A DNA stretch of 64,000 nucleotides from CAZHZT01 sp964537285 (GCA_964537285.1 CAZHZT010000001.1:62001-126000), one strand, 5' to 3'. Positions 1 to 8,373 are shown, numbered from the stretch's first letter. Made by a program: numbers and translations. Notes: generated by a model not told the origin, from the sequence alone.

Positions 1-238
1 TCGAATAGGTCCCGCATGTGAAGGCCTTTAATCAGTTTATAATGGGCAGATAGAGCATGCCAGGCATTCGTTTGTGTTGGATCTTGGCTAGGGAGCATAG
101 AACAATTATTTCTTGGTAAAAGATGGGCGAAAATTAAGCAATTGTTCTATTAAAAGGAAATGCGATTGGATTATTATATATGCCAGGGAGCAAGCGGCAA
201 CATTTTATAGCTTACAATTTACATCAAAGAACTAAAGT
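1..238. other. Left-edge stretch without a recognisable gene
   Basis: No open frame with coding character was found on either strand. An inverted repeat (tagaacaatt at 98-107, aattgttcta at 140-149) could form a hairpin. At about 219-234 the sequence resembles the right tip of the family A palindrome (tcaaagaac), as a solitary end without its partner. Confidence 0.4.
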
Positions 239-580
239 TTATTGTATATGAAAACGGTTGACTTGTTCTTCTCCGGTAAATTCATCTTTAATTAAATCGA
301 AAGAAACTTTGCAATTATCGAAATGAATATGGTGAGTGCGCAAGGAATAATGGCGATCGAGGATTTTGTTTGGTGTATTTTCTTCATGAATAAGGTTTCC
401 AACTTCATCACGAAGTGAATTAAACAGGTCTTTTAATCCGGCAATAAGCTGCTTTTTCAAGTTATTCTCAATAAGCTGAACAGTAAGGGCTAATTCAATT
501 CTTTTAGTATTCATGGCAAAAGGTTTGGTAGGAAAACGTTCTGTCCGTTTTTTGTGATGCACCTTAACACCTTTTAACAT
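239..580 (-). CDS. Hypothetical protein, 113 aa
   Basis: I do not recognise a family. The start at 580 is preceded by a purine-rich aaaaggggg run that makes a good ribosome-binding site for this start, which is the main reason to accept the gene. The protein is basic at its N-terminus, has a predicted helical middle part (about residues 28-70) and an acidic C-terminal third (KDEFTGEEQVNRF). There is no signal peptide or membrane segment. It stands alone between repeat-derived sequences: a family A right tip just past its stop, and family A and family E sequence upstream of its start. It could be a small conserved Bacteroidota protein or a chance frame; the ribosome-binding site favours the former. 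Confidence 0.5.
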   Translation of the reverse strand: MLKGVKVHHKKRTERFPTKPFAMNTKRIELALTVQLIENNLKKQLIAGLKDLFNSLRDEVGNLIHEENTPNKILDRHYSLRTHHIHFDNCKVSFDLIKDEFTGEEQVNRFHIQ

Positions 581-612
581 CGGAATTCCCCCTTTTATAT
601 TTTATTAACTTT

Positions 613-630
613 CGTTCTTTGACAAATTGT
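613..630 (+). repeat. Family A left tip, solitary
   Basis: The sequence cgttctttgacaaattgt matches the first 18 bases of the family A palindrome, but the rest of the element is absent. Five bases later a family E element begins, so E may have landed in or next to an old A copy. Confidence 0.6.
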
Positions 631-635
631 TTTGA

Positions 636-798
636 CAGCAATTCTCGTTTTGAAAAATAAACGCGTGCCTGCAGAGCGATATTTTCTTTTTAAGGAGGCC
701 GAAAGGGCTATTTTGCTTTGCAAAATAGCCCTTTCGGCCTGCCTCTCAAAGGAATTTCTCGCCGTAGGCGCGCTTATTTTTCAAAGCGAGAATCGCTG
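636..798 (+). mobile_element. Family E MITE-like element, copy E1
   Basis: About 163 bp bounded by cagcaattctcg and cgagaatcgctg, which are inverted copies with one mismatch. The centre is a strong stem, gccgaaagggctattttgc against its complement, at about 700-740. Smaller stems built on gcgcc/ggcgc flank it. Flanking 9-mers ttgttttga and aatctttga agree only at their last five bases, so the target duplication is decayed. Copies E2 and E5 have exact 9-bp duplications. Confidence 0.75.
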
Positions 799-875
799 AA
801 TCTTTGACTAAGCTAGCGGATAAGTCTATTGGTTATGCCAAAAAATAAATTCCTTTTTTTAACGTTAAGCGTTTA

Positions 876-1060
876 AGTAGTTCACGGAAATAGACTATAT
901 AAATAACCTTTGCCCGCTGTAGAAGCATTTTTCGTTTGGAGATCGACACTTTTTTGGGATTTTTCTTCGAAAAATCCCAAAAAAGTGTCGATCTCCAAAC
1001 GAAAAAACCTTCCTGCCAAGGGCATCGATAGTTTATTCAGTTTAATTCCGTGAACTACTT
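876..1060 (+). repeat. Family B palindrome, copy B1
   Basis: About 185 bp with ends aagtagttcacgg and ccgtgaactactt. The inner near-perfect stem runs from gtttggagatcgacac through a ttcg turn to its complement. Copies of the same length occur at 4996-5183 and 27832-28016. It lies upstream of yraN, and an in-frame extension of yraN into it is not protein-like. Confidence 0.8.
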
Positions 1061-1143
1061 AATTGCTGGACAATGTTGTAAAATGTAGGAAAGATCAAGC
1101 AGCATGCCTTATCCTGCTCTATCGTTTAATAAACCTCTACCAA

Positions 1144-1512
1144 ATGAACAGAAAAGCGATCGGAACAAAAGGGGAAGACCTTGCAGTGGAATACTTGCAA
1201 AAAAAAGGATATCAGATCCTCGAAAGAAATTGGCGGTTTAGCCGTGCAGAAATTGATATAATTGCCAAACATGGCAACACCTTGGTATTTGTGGAAGTCA
1301 AAACCAGAACCGACGATTACTTTGGCGAACCTGCTTCTTTTGTAACTTATTCTCAGGAATTAATGCTTGCTGACGCCGCTACCCAATACATGCAGTCCAT
1401 CAATTATGACTGGATCTTCCGCTTTGATATCGTCGGGGTTCTTCTTTTCGAAGAATACGACTCCTACGAGATAAGTCATTTTGAAGATGCTTTTTTCCCG
1501 CCACTAAAATAA
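1144..1512 (+). CDS. yraN: YraN/UPF0102 family nuclease-like protein
   Basis: A protein of 122 aa with the architecture of the YraN (UPF0102) family, which has a restriction-endonuclease-like fold. Visible motifs are GTKGEDLAVEYL near residue 7, AEIDIIAK near 36 and VFVEVKTR near 49; the acidic and Lys residues correspond to the D-ExK metal-binding pattern of that fold. The in-frame ORF extends upstream to 1063, but that extension is repeat-derived, so the ATG at 1144 (MNRKAIGTKG) is preferred. No strong Shine-Dalgarno is seen, which is common in Bacteroidota. Family members are implicated in DNA processing or recombination, but the substrate here is not determinable. Confidence 0.9.
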   Translation: MNRKAIGTKGEDLAVEYLQKKGYQILERNWRFSRAEIDIIAKHGNTLVFVEVKTRTDDYFGEPASFVTYSQELMLADAATQYMQSINYDWIFRFDIVGVLLFEEYDSYEISHFEDAFFPPLK

Positions 1513-1547
1513 ATCCAAAAAAAAACTCAAAATTCTAGGAAAAGTCA

Positions 1548-1555
1548 TATCTTTG
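1548..1555 (+). promoter_or_regulatory. Bacteroidota -7 element upstream of rpmE2
   Basis: TATCTTTG fits the TAnnTTTG consensus of the Bacteroidota housekeeping sigma factor and lies 52 bases before the rpmE2 start. No clear TTTG/TTG -33 box was found at the expected distance. Confidence 0.5.
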
Positions 1556-1607
1556 CCATCCATTTTAATAATGCACTAAGCCAGACAGGCATCAAAATAT
1601 AAGAATT

Positions 1608-1871
1608 ATGAAAAAAGATATTCATCCTGAAAACTATCGAATGGTAGTTTTTAAAGATTATTCTGCTGATTTTGCATTTATTACACGTTCTTGCGCACCA
1701 TCAAAAGAGACAATTGTGTGGGAGGATGGAAAAGAATATCCACTTATCAAGCTTGAGATTTCCAGTGAATCTCACCCTTTCTTCACAGGAAAAATGAAGT
1801 TCGTCGATTCCGCTGGTCGGATTGATAAATTTAATAAGAAGTTCGCTAAATTCGCTAAGAAGACAAAATAA
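1608..1871 (+). CDS. rpmE2: 50S ribosomal protein L31, type B
   Basis: An 87-aa ribosomal protein that would sit on the central protuberance of the 50S subunit. It begins MKKDIHPENYR and contains the family pattern SHPFFTGK near residue 56, with a lysine-rich C-terminus (KKFAKFAKKTK). It lacks the CxxC zinc-binding cysteines of the type A protein and is therefore the zinc-independent type B form. It appears to be a single-gene unit, with a -7 promoter element upstream and a family A palindrome starting five bases after the stop that could act as a transcript end. Confidence 0.96.
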   Translation: MKKDIHPENYRMVVFKDYSADFAFITRSCAPSKETIVWEDGKEYPLIKLEISSESHPFFTGKMKFVDSAGRIDKFNKKFAKFAKKTK

Positions 1872-1876
1872 ATAGT

Positions 1877-1988
1877 CGTTCTTTGACAGATTGTGTGGAA
1901 CTTCAAAATGATAAGCCTTGAATGCCCTTTGGGCTGAAAGGATTATTATTTTGAAGTTCCGTTTTCCTCAATTTATGTCAAAGAACTG
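1877..1988 (+). mobile_element. Family A palindromic MITE, copy A1
   Basis: A 112-bp near-palindrome starting cgttctttgac and ending caaagaactg. It is flanked by the exact 7-bp direct repeat aaatagt at 1870-1876 and 1989-1995, the mark of a target-site duplication. The left repeat overlaps the rpmE2 stop region, so the element inserted at the very end of that gene. Confidence 0.9.
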
Positions 1989-2363
1989 AAATAGTCTATG
2001 ACTTCTTTACTGATGAGAAGTTCGTTTTTTAAACGCTCTTCAATATTTAAAAAACGAACCTCTCTGAAATAGACTTTACTTCGAAATGAGTAAGCGGCAG
2101 GACAATGATGAGCCAAGCTCATGACCGTTTGAACAAGGGAATTTCTTACCTAGCCTGAAGGAAAATATCCTTGGTAACAATATCAGCTCATAATTGTCCA
2201 TCCAGCTTTTTAGAGTCTATTAATAATGATTACAAGAATTTTGATTTATGTTACCCCGAAAGCAGGCTTTATGCCTGTCGAAAAATTAGATCAGTTTTTA
2301 CCGCTATTCTTTTCAAGATGACTGTTATGTAAAGGCTTATTTCTTCCTTTTTGCAAATTGCTT
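1989..2363. other. Intergenic region with two hairpins
   Basis: There is no gene. A stem with 19-base arms and one mismatch lies at 2015-2064 (gagaagttcgttt against its complement). A second pair of 14-base arms with one mismatch is at 2100-2113 and 2186-2199 (ggacaatgatgagc / gctcataattgtcc). Confidence 0.6.
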
Positions 2364-3569
2364 ATGAAGAATATTATTCTCTTTGACGACGATGTGCGTG
2401 ATCATCTCCTGCCTCTTACCTTTACTAGACCTGTAGCTGAAATTCGGATCGGTATCCTAACGATTCGTGAAAAATGGGAGCGCTTTCTAAATGGTAATGC
2501 TTCTCATATTACGCAAGAATATCTTTCTGAAAAGTTTCCCATTCAAATTGAATCCGAAAATTTTGTCATTAACGGCTCTGTTATCCCTTCTGAACAGCTC
2601 TGCCAGCTAGTAGAAGAACTGGAACTGAATGAAGCTTATCTGAAAGATGGAGAACTTATAGCGGCTAAGCTCGATGCTGCCCAATTCCACCATCTTATGC
2701 AAGATGAGGAGATTAAAGAACTCAAAGGCTATGATCTCGGAGATACCCCCCTGCTCAAACTAAGGAGAGTTTGGGATATTTTTCTGTTTAATGGCGAAGC
2801 TCTGAAAAGTGACTTTGAACTCCTAACCCGGAGGCGAACCTCTGCTCCCATAAGTGGTACCAATCAAATACGTGGTAGAGAAAATATTTTTATTGAGGAA
2901 GGGGCTGTTGTGGAATGCGCCATACTTAACGCTACCGATGGCCCAATCTACATTGGAGAAAATGCAGTAGTAATGGAAGGCGCAATGATCCGGGGAGGAT
3001 TGGGCCTTTGTGAAGGCGCCCAAATAAAATTAGGAGCAAAAATATACGGACCTACCACCATCGGACCCTATTCAAAAGTCGGAGGTGAAATCAATAATTC
3101 AGTAATATTAGGCTATTCGAATAAGGGGCACGATGGCTTCCTGGGGAATGCTGTACTAGGAGAATGGTGTAACCTTGGGGCTGATACAAATTGCTCTAAT
3201 CTCAAAAATAATTACGGAGAAGTAAAAGTCTGGAATTATCCCGCTCAATCTTTTGTTCCATCAGGGCAGCAATTCTGTGGGCTGATTATGGGGGATCATT
3301 CGAAAAGTGGAATCAATGCCATGTTTAATACAGGCACAGTGGTCGGTGTTTTCGCGAATATCTTTGGTGGGGGCTTTCCTCCCAAATTCATTCCGTCTTT
3401 TTCATGGGGAAGTGAAAACGGTTTCAGTACCTATCGCTTGGAAGAAGCCTGGAAAGTTGCAGAACGAGTGATGAGCCGCCGGAAAGTAAATTTCTCAGAA
3501 CTGGATAAAGGGACTTTGGAAAATATATACAAGAGTACCGCTCAATTCCGCCCTTGGGAAGAAGGGTAG
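2364..3569 (+). CDS. GlmU-like sugar nucleotidyltransferase
   Basis: A 402-aa protein of the Bacteroidota 'GlmU family' group. The N-terminal part (about 1-150) starts KNIILFDDDVRDHLLPLTFTRP, as in the divergent NTP-transferase domain of these proteins. The C-terminal part (about 175-370) has hexapeptide repeats that fold as a left-handed beta helix (IYIGENAVVMEGAMI, GPTTIGPYSKVGG). It probably makes a nucleotide-activated sugar such as UDP-N-acetylglucosamine; the exact substrate is inference. The ATG at 2364 is preferred over the TTG two codons earlier. The next gene starts nine bases downstream, so the two are probably cotranscribed. Confidence 0.85.
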   Translation: MKNIILFDDDVRDHLLPLTFTRPVAEIRIGILTIREKWERFLNGNASHITQEYLSEKFPIQIESENFVINGSVIPSEQLCQLVEELELNEAYLKDGELIAAKLDAAQFHHLMQDEEIKELKGYDLGDTPLLKLRRVWDIFLFNGEALKSDFELLTRRRTSAPISGTNQIRGRENIFIEEGAVVECAILNATDGPIYIGENAVVMEGAMIRGGLGLCEGAQIKLGAKIYGPTTIGPYSKVGGEINNSVILGYSNKGHDGFLGNAVLGEWCNLGADTNCSNLKNNYGEVKVWNYPAQSFVPSGQQFCGLIMGDHSKSGINAMFNTGTVVGVFANIFGGGFPPKFIPSFSWGSENGFSTYRLEEAWKVAERVMSRRKVNFSELDKGTLENIYKSTAQFRPWEEG

Positions 3570-3578
3570 ACTGAAAAA

Positions 3579-4283
3579 ATGAAATCATTGGACAAAAAAA
3601 ATCAAATTCCTCAATGGAAATATTGGCTGAGTTATCTCTTTGAGCAACACTTAGAAAGCGCTTCCAGTGATTTCAATCCGCATCTATACGTAAGCCTTAA
3701 AAAAGGTCGGTTACAGCTTAGTACCGCCAACGCCATCTATTCCTATCAGGATCTATACGATAACTTTAGATTAGCCTTCGATAGGATGAACCTTGATCTT
3801 GTGTTTAATCAAGGAAAAAACATACTTGTTCTTGGTTTAGGCCTGGGAAGCATTCCCTATATCCTGGAGAAAAAGCGTCATTTAATCCTTCATTATACCT
3901 TAGTTGAAATTGATGAAGTGGTTGCTTATCTGGCAGAAAAGTACGTAACTTCACAACTTTCATCTCCAATGGCAGTTTACTGTGCAGATGCGAATAGTTT
4001 CGTTCAACAACACGAAGATCTATATGATCTTATAGCTGTTGATATTTTTGAGGATGATATTATTCCTTCAAAATTCGAAACATTAGATTTTCTAAGAAAC
4101 CTGAAAAGTCGTCTGAAACCTCATGGTGTAATCATGTACAACCGACTAGCGAACCTGAAAGGGGACAAACAAAAAACGGAACTATTTTTTAACAATACTT
4201 TCAAAAAGGTTTTCCCAAAGGCTCAGTTTCTTAAAGTAAAAGGAAATGCAATGCTTTTTAACGATAATAGCTTCTTAAAATAA
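3579..4283 (+). CDS. Spermidine-synthase-like methyltransferase fold protein
   Basis: A 234-aa protein with the Rossmann-like core of spermidine synthases and related methyltransferases. The nucleotide-binding loop is VLGLGLGSIPYIL near residue 87, followed by an acidic residue at the end of strand 2 (TLVEIDEVVAY) and DLIAVDIFEDD near 153. The usual polyamine synthase GGGDG loop is replaced by GLGLG, so it may be a SAM-dependent methyltransferase or an enzyme without polyamine activity. It follows the GlmU-like gene by nine bases. No signal peptide or membrane segment is present. Confidence 0.75.
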   Translation: MKSLDKKNQIPQWKYWLSYLFEQHLESASSDFNPHLYVSLKKGRLQLSTANAIYSYQDLYDNFRLAFDRMNLDLVFNQGKNILVLGLGLGSIPYILEKKRHLILHYTLVEIDEVVAYLAEKYVTSQLSSPMAVYCADANSFVQQHEDLYDLIAVDIFEDDIIPSKFETLDFLRNLKSRLKPHGVIMYNRLANLKGDKQKTELFFNNTFKKVFPKAQFLKVKGNAMLFNDNSFLK

Positions 4284-4300
4284 TAGACTTGTTCTGGAGA

Positions 4301-4356
4301 GTAAACTTTTTTAAGTAGAGGCAACCAGCCGCGTGCCTCTACTAAAAAAAGTTTAC
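4301..4356. terminator. Hairpin after the spermidine-synthase-like gene (family H)
   Basis: Arms of about 23 bases (gtaaacttttttaagtagag and its near-perfect complement) close over a short accagccgcg loop, 18 bases after the stop codon. The flanking text (gcagcgacaa...gaaatgcac) recurs, inverted, at 48408-48540, so this is a dispersed family rather than a simple terminator. The solitary tip agacttgttct of family C is at 4286. Confidence 0.6.
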
Positions 4357-4451
4357 TGGCAGCGACAATGTGAAATGCACCCTTAATCAGCTGCAAATCA
4401 AGTCAAATAGTTCTTTCGCATAAATTTTGAAAGAACGAAAATAATTTGTTT

Positions 4452-4973
4452 ATGTGGTACGCACGAGCCAGAAATATACTCATCTTGCTGTTCTTCGTAA
4501 TCGGAATTGTTTTTAACTGGAAGTTTGGTTTCGAGGCTGCCTGGCATTTGTATCTGGCGGCTTTATTGATGTTGGCAATAAAAATTTTGTTAGGAGATGT
4601 ATTTATAGCCATGCGCCTGCTTCAAAGAGGAAAAACGAGTGAGGCAGAGCAACTGATAAATATGGTTCGCCGGCCTTCATGGTTGACAAAAAGGGCCAGA
4701 GCCTATTTTTTCTTTGTCAAAGGCGTTCTTGCTTTGCAAAGAAAGAACACCGCCAATGGCCAGGCAGCTCTTGAAAAAGCAGTTGGACTGGGAAAATTGG
4801 ATCCCAGAACTCAGGCACTCGGGCTGTTGAACTTGGGGCACATTGCTTATTTAAATAAAGATTTTTCAAAAATTCCATCCATCCTGGATCAAATCAAATC
4901 AATGAATGTAAACGATCTCAAAATAAAGGATGGAGTTAGGGAACTGGAAAAAGTAATTTCCCAAGGGCCGTAA
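4452..4973 (+). CDS. Membrane-anchored TPR-like protein (paralogue 1)
   Basis: A 173-aa protein with two hydrophobic segments at the N-terminus (about 8-24 and 32-48) followed by a soluble helical part with tetratricopeptide character: ARAYFFFVKGVLALQRKNTANGQAALEKAV and then LGLLNLGHIAYLNKDFSKI. It shares length, topology and helical-repeat layout with the product at 5332-5940, so the two look like diverged paralogues. The ATG at 4452 is chosen over an in-frame TTG two codons upstream. It heads the 4.4-8.4 kb cluster and may be a membrane scaffold for it. I recognise no named family. Confidence 0.7.
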   Translation: MWYARARNILILLFFVIGIVFNWKFGFEAAWHLYLAALLMLAIKILLGDVFIAMRLLQRGKTSEAEQLINMVRRPSWLTKRARAYFFFVKGVLALQRKNTANGQAALEKAVGLGKLDPRTQALGLLNLGHIAYLNKDFSKIPSILDQIKSMNVNDLKIKDGVRELEKVISQGP

Positions 4974-4977
4974 GCTT

Positions 4978-5183
4978 ATTGGGGGCTGTCTTATAAGTAA
5001 GTATTTAACGGAAATAGAATATATAAATAATCTTTGTCCTCTGTAGAAGCATTTTTTGTTTGGCGATCGACACTTTTTTGGGATTTTTCGAAGAAAAATC
5101 CCAAAAAAGTGTCGATCGCCAACTCAAAAACCTTCCTGCCAAGGGCTTCGATAGTTTATACAGTTTAATTCTGTGAACTACTT
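4978..5183. repeat. Family F fragment followed by family B palindrome, copy B2
   Basis: At 4984-4999 the text ggctgtcttataagtaa matches the left tip of family F (compare 17577 and 25484). From about 4996 a family B copy follows, with its inner stem built on tttggcgatcgacac and the right end gtgaactactt at 5173-5183. The stem base gagatcgac of B1 is gcgatcgac here, and both arms changed together. Confidence 0.75.
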
Positions 5184-5210
5184 ATGTTCGTAATTTTAAT
5201 TAATTTGTAC

Positions 5211-5218
5211 TATATTTG
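5211..5218 (+). promoter_or_regulatory. Candidate -7 element for the 5.3-8.4 kb cluster
   Basis: TATATTTG matches TAnnTTTG exactly and lies 114 bases before the ATG at 5332. No convincing -33 box was found. Confidence 0.4.
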
Positions 5219-5331
5219 TTCGCTTCAACTTAGATTGAAAGAATGAAGTTTTTTTTAAAATTATCCTTGGTTATATTCATAAAATCAACTTATTATTGTC
5301 CAGCCACTAAACTTCAATGATATAATTTGAT

Positions 5332-5940
5332 ATGTTTACGATAAATATTTATTTACGCCTGGCCTTATCGGCCTTACTAATTGTAGGCGGAGTTGTTCTG
5401 TCTATTGTAATCTACTTTTGGTATGGCTTTCCTTTTTGGTTGGCCGGTCTGATCCTGTTCGCCGGATATGTAATGTTCGGTACGGTGCAGTCTTCTGCTG
5501 AATTGATGCAAAAGATGCAGTTTGAGGAAGCGGAAAAACGCCTTGGAATGACGTTGAGCCCTAAGCTGTTAATTGGCCCTAGTAGAGCTTACTACTACAT
5601 TATTAAAGGGACGGTAGCCCTCAACCTGAAAAAAACAGATGAAGCGGAAGAGTGGCTAAAAAAAGCGAATGAACTTCCGCTCTCCAGCGATGATGAGCGT
5701 GCCATGATCCTTCTACAACTTGCCAATATCAGTGGAACAAAAAGTAAATGGAATAATGCTCAATTGCTTTTCAGGTCTGCAAAGAAATTAAAGATTACTG
5801 ACCCCAACTTAAGGGAACAAATGAAGCAGTTTGAAAAAGCTTTGACCAACAGAGGGCAGATGAAACACCTTCGTCAGGGCGGCGGAAAAGGAATGGGGGC
5901 TATGCAGGGTGGAAAAAGACGCCGGCCAAAGATGAAATAG
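5332..5940 (+). CDS. Membrane-anchored TPR-like protein (paralogue 2)
   Basis: A 202-aa protein with two N-terminal membrane segments (about 8-28 and 33-50), a TPR-like region (SRAYYYIIKGTVALNLKKTD and ILLQLANISGTKSKWNNAQ) and a strongly basic, glycine/methionine-rich tail (GGGKGMGAMQGGKRRRPKMK). The tail could bind nucleic acid or an acidic surface. It resembles the product at 4452-4973 in layout. The next gene starts nine bases after its stop, so the two are cotranscribed. No family name is offered. Confidence 0.72.
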   Translation: MFTINIYLRLALSALLIVGGVVLSIVIYFWYGFPFWLAGLILFAGYVMFGTVQSSAELMQKMQFEEAEKRLGMTLSPKLLIGPSRAYYYIIKGTVALNLKKTDEAEEWLKKANELPLSSDDERAMILLQLANISGTKSKWNNAQLLFRSAKKLKITDPNLREQMKQFEKALTNRGQMKHLRQGGGKGMGAMQGGKRRRPKMK

Positions 5941-5949
5941 TGAAATCTC

Positions 5950-7272
5950 ATGGGCCTTCTCTATCGAATATTAGGAAAACAGCGTTTGGATAATAATCCC
6001 TTTGTTTTATTCGGCAGGTATAACGATGCTTACCGGGAAAAACAAAATGGAGCTTTATGGGATAAGGCCTTGTTAGAATTTGAACAGGGAAACTTTATAG
6101 AGGCACTCAAATTGTTGCTCGATTATCTTAAAGATGAGGAACAAAACAATATTCACTTTTCGATTCAAGGCCAATCCTTGCAATTTGAAATCATTCAGGG
6201 GTCAAAAATTATAAAAGGGGAAGCTAATGAGTATAAGCTAAGAGCTCTGGCGCAAATTGCAAAAATTAAACAGGGGCATGCCTATACGTTGAAAAGATTG
6301 CTTGAGCGCAATTTCGATCTTACCTATTCCAAATATGCTCTTGATGAGGAAGACAACCTAATCATTGTTTTTGATACTTACACTTCCGATAGCTCCCCCT
6401 TTAAGTTATTCTACGCTTTTAAGGAACTTGCCACACAGGCTGATAAGTTAGATGATCTTCTCCTGGAAAATTCGGACGGCTTTCTGCCCGTAGGGAATAG
6501 CGCCATTCGCCATTTGCCAACAGAAGAAAAAGCAGTAAAATACGCTTTCCTTACACAGGAAGTAAAAAAGGTTTTTCGATCATTCGAAGAACTTGAAGAA
6601 GTCTTTACCCTCTATCCATCAGCAAGAACGTACTTGTTACTCAATCTTGGTTACAAGATCGATTATCTCATACGTCCGGAAGGACTGACCATGGAAGCAT
6701 TAGAGCGCATCCACCGCTTGAACTTTGCTCAGGATGGCCGTCCGGTAGAAGAGAAAAATAATATCCTTCTTCCGGAATTTCAGAAACTTTTAGAAAGAGA
6801 GAAAGAAGCTTACTTTAAGGAATTCTATCAAGTATCTTTTACATTTAGCATTACTAAACCTATTACGCATCAACAGCTAAAAGAAATTATTCGCGCCGAA
6901 TTAGGTCGAATGAATTGGTACCTCAATAACGGCTATGATGCTATAGCTTTAGCTATTTCAGGTTATATCGTCGGATATTGCCTGTTCAACTTCACCCTAC
7001 CTTTACCTGATCGAGAGTTATTTCATCTTTACTATCAGATAATGGAATTTTCCTATTTTAAATCCTTGGGGTTTAAAATCGATTCCTACCATAATCCTTC
7101 AAATGGCAAAGTGAATGGAAAGGCAATTCGCAAAGCTGTTAAAACCATTAAGGAAGCCTGCGGGCATTGGGATATGAATTGTGATGTAGTGATGGAAAAG
7201 CTCAATTTTGACAGCTTACCCTCTTTTGCTCGTTCTTTTTTAGAAATGGTTCTGCTGGTAGAAATAAATTGA
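5950..7272 (+). CDS. YbjN-like domain protein of unknown function
   Basis: A 440-aa soluble protein without signal peptide. Residues about 20-55 look like a single TPR hairpin (LLEFEQGNFIEALKLLLDYL). Residues about 65-175 have the alternating strand-helix pattern of YbjN / secretion-chaperone folds (hydrophobic strands LQFEIIQGSKIIKGE, then FDLTYSKYALDEEDNLIIVF and a long helix). The C-terminal half (about 215-440) is helical and I do not recognise it. It sits between the TPR membrane protein (9-base gap) and the inactive-protease fusion (30-base gap), which also has a YbjN-like end. The domain assignment is inference from pattern; function is unknown. Confidence 0.6.
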   Translation: MGLLYRILGKQRLDNNPFVLFGRYNDAYREKQNGALWDKALLEFEQGNFIEALKLLLDYLKDEEQNNIHFSIQGQSLQFEIIQGSKIIKGEANEYKLRALAQIAKIKQGHAYTLKRLLERNFDLTYSKYALDEEDNLIIVFDTYTSDSSPFKLFYAFKELATQADKLDDLLLENSDGFLPVGNSAIRHLPTEEKAVKYAFLTQEVKKVFRSFEELEEVFTLYPSARTYLLLNLGYKIDYLIRPEGLTMEALERIHRLNFAQDGRPVEEKNNILLPEFQKLLEREKEAYFKEFYQVSFTFSITKPITHQQLKEIIRAELGRMNWYLNNGYDAIALAISGYIVGYCLFNFTLPLPDRELFHLYYQIMEFSYFKSLGFKIDSYHNPSNGKVNGKAIRKAVKTIKEACGHWDMNCDVVMEKLNFDSLPSFARSFLEMVLLVEIN

Positions 7273-7302
7273 CTTCCTCACAGAAAAAGAAACCCGAAGT
7301 GT

Positions 7303-8373
7303 ATGAATCACAATATCGTTTCAATTGCAACTCCCTGCAGCATAGGAAGTGGAGTGCTTTTTGCTGACAAAGAACTGGTGGTTACCAGCGAATTTGTTGT
7401 AAGGGAAAACAATGAAGTCGTTTTCTTTAGTAGAAAATTCGGAGAAATGCAGTGTAAAGTTTCCTTCATTGATCAACTTTGGGGATTAGCGTTTCTTAAA
7501 ATGGATAACCCGGACCAATGTTCCAAAGGTAAATTAATTAGGTTTGAGAATAAACCTGCAGAAATAGGGGAAATGGTTTATGCAGGGAAATTGGAAAAAA
7601 ATGGTACCGCTAAATGGGTAGAGGGCAAAGTGACCGATAATATGTTTTTTAAAAATGATATTTCGTGGTATGTACATAATGCCGATATCGGTCCCGAAGA
7701 TCTGGGGGGAGCCATTATCAATAAAAATGAAGAACTGTTGGGGATGACTGTGTTTCCTCATGGGGAAATGGAAAACCTGGCTTTGCCTGCAAAATACATT
7801 CAGGAAGCCATCAACCTATTTGAGGAAGCTGGAAGAAAAGATGGGGTGCGTTGTGTGCATTGTGGGGCATGGTATTTTGCTAAGCCTGAAACGACTAATC
7901 ATAAATGCTTAAGTTGTTCTCAACAATTGTCTCTGGCTAATGAATGGCCGGACTATGAGCCGGAAGGCGTTGCCCTCACCATAGAGAGAATGCTGGAAAA
8001 TATGGGATACAAGATTGTTACAGCGAGAAGAGGGCCGAATGCCTGGGCTATAGAACAAGGTAGCGCCAAAATACAGCTCAACTATCACGAAGAAAGTGGC
8101 ATGATTTCTGGCGATGCTGCTTTGTGTTTATTGCCGGAAAAGGAGGATGAGGAATTATATCGCTTTCTGCTTAAGCAAAACAATAAACCGGAAAATTTAA
8201 CTTTCTTAATAAATCAAAATCAGATATTTTTGTCCTTAATAATCTATGATAGCCATTTGAATCTGGAAACGGGGACAAAATTATTGAATCGCTTGTTTGA
8301 ACAGGCTGATTATTTTGATGATATTTTGATCAATACTTTTCAGGCTCGTCATCTGGAAGAAACAGATAGGTAA
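7303..8373 (+). CDS. Inactive trypsin-like domain + zinc ribbon + YbjN-like domain
   Basis: A 356-aa three-part protein. Residues 1-175 align by eye with the HtrA/trypsin fold (GSGVLFADKELVVTSEFVV, then GLAFLKM, then GPEDLGGAIIN), but the positions of catalytic His, Asp and Ser hold Phe31, Gly61 and Leu134. Residues 184-205 form a zinc ribbon (C184xxC187 and C202xxC205). Residues about 218-350 have a YbjN-like pattern (ALTIERMLENMGYKI, WAIEQGSAKIQLNY). There is no signal peptide, so it is probably cytoplasmic. It probably acts as a binding module rather than an enzyme. It is the last gene of the 5.3-8.4 kb unit. The fold is recognised by motif; function is unknown. Confidence 0.65.
   Translation: MNHNIVSIATPCSIGSGVLFADKELVVTSEFVVRENNEVVFFSRKFGEMQCKVSFIDQLWGLAFLKMDNPDQCSKGKLIRFENKPAEIGEMVYAGKLEKNGTAKWVEGKVTDNMFFKNDISWYVHNADIGPEDLGGAIINKNEELLGMTVFPHGEMENLALPAKYIQEAINLFEEAGRKDGVRCVHCGAWYFAKPETTNHKCLSCSQQLSLANEWPDYEPEGVALTIERMLENMGYKIVTARRGPNAWAIEQGSAKIQLNYHEESGMISGDAALCLLPEKEDEELYRFLLKQNNKPENLTFLINQNQIFLSLIIYDSHLNLETGTKLLNRLFEQADYFDDILINTFQARHLEETDR

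Noticed and set aside
1063..1143. N-terminal extension of YraN
   Set aside because: The 27 extra codons lie just downstream of a family B repeat end, overlap its flank and are not conserved-looking; the internal ATG gives a normal-length protein.
1877..1988. CRISPR repeat
   Set aside because: Copies of family A are dispersed singly over tens of kilobases and have no regular spacers; no cas genes are present.
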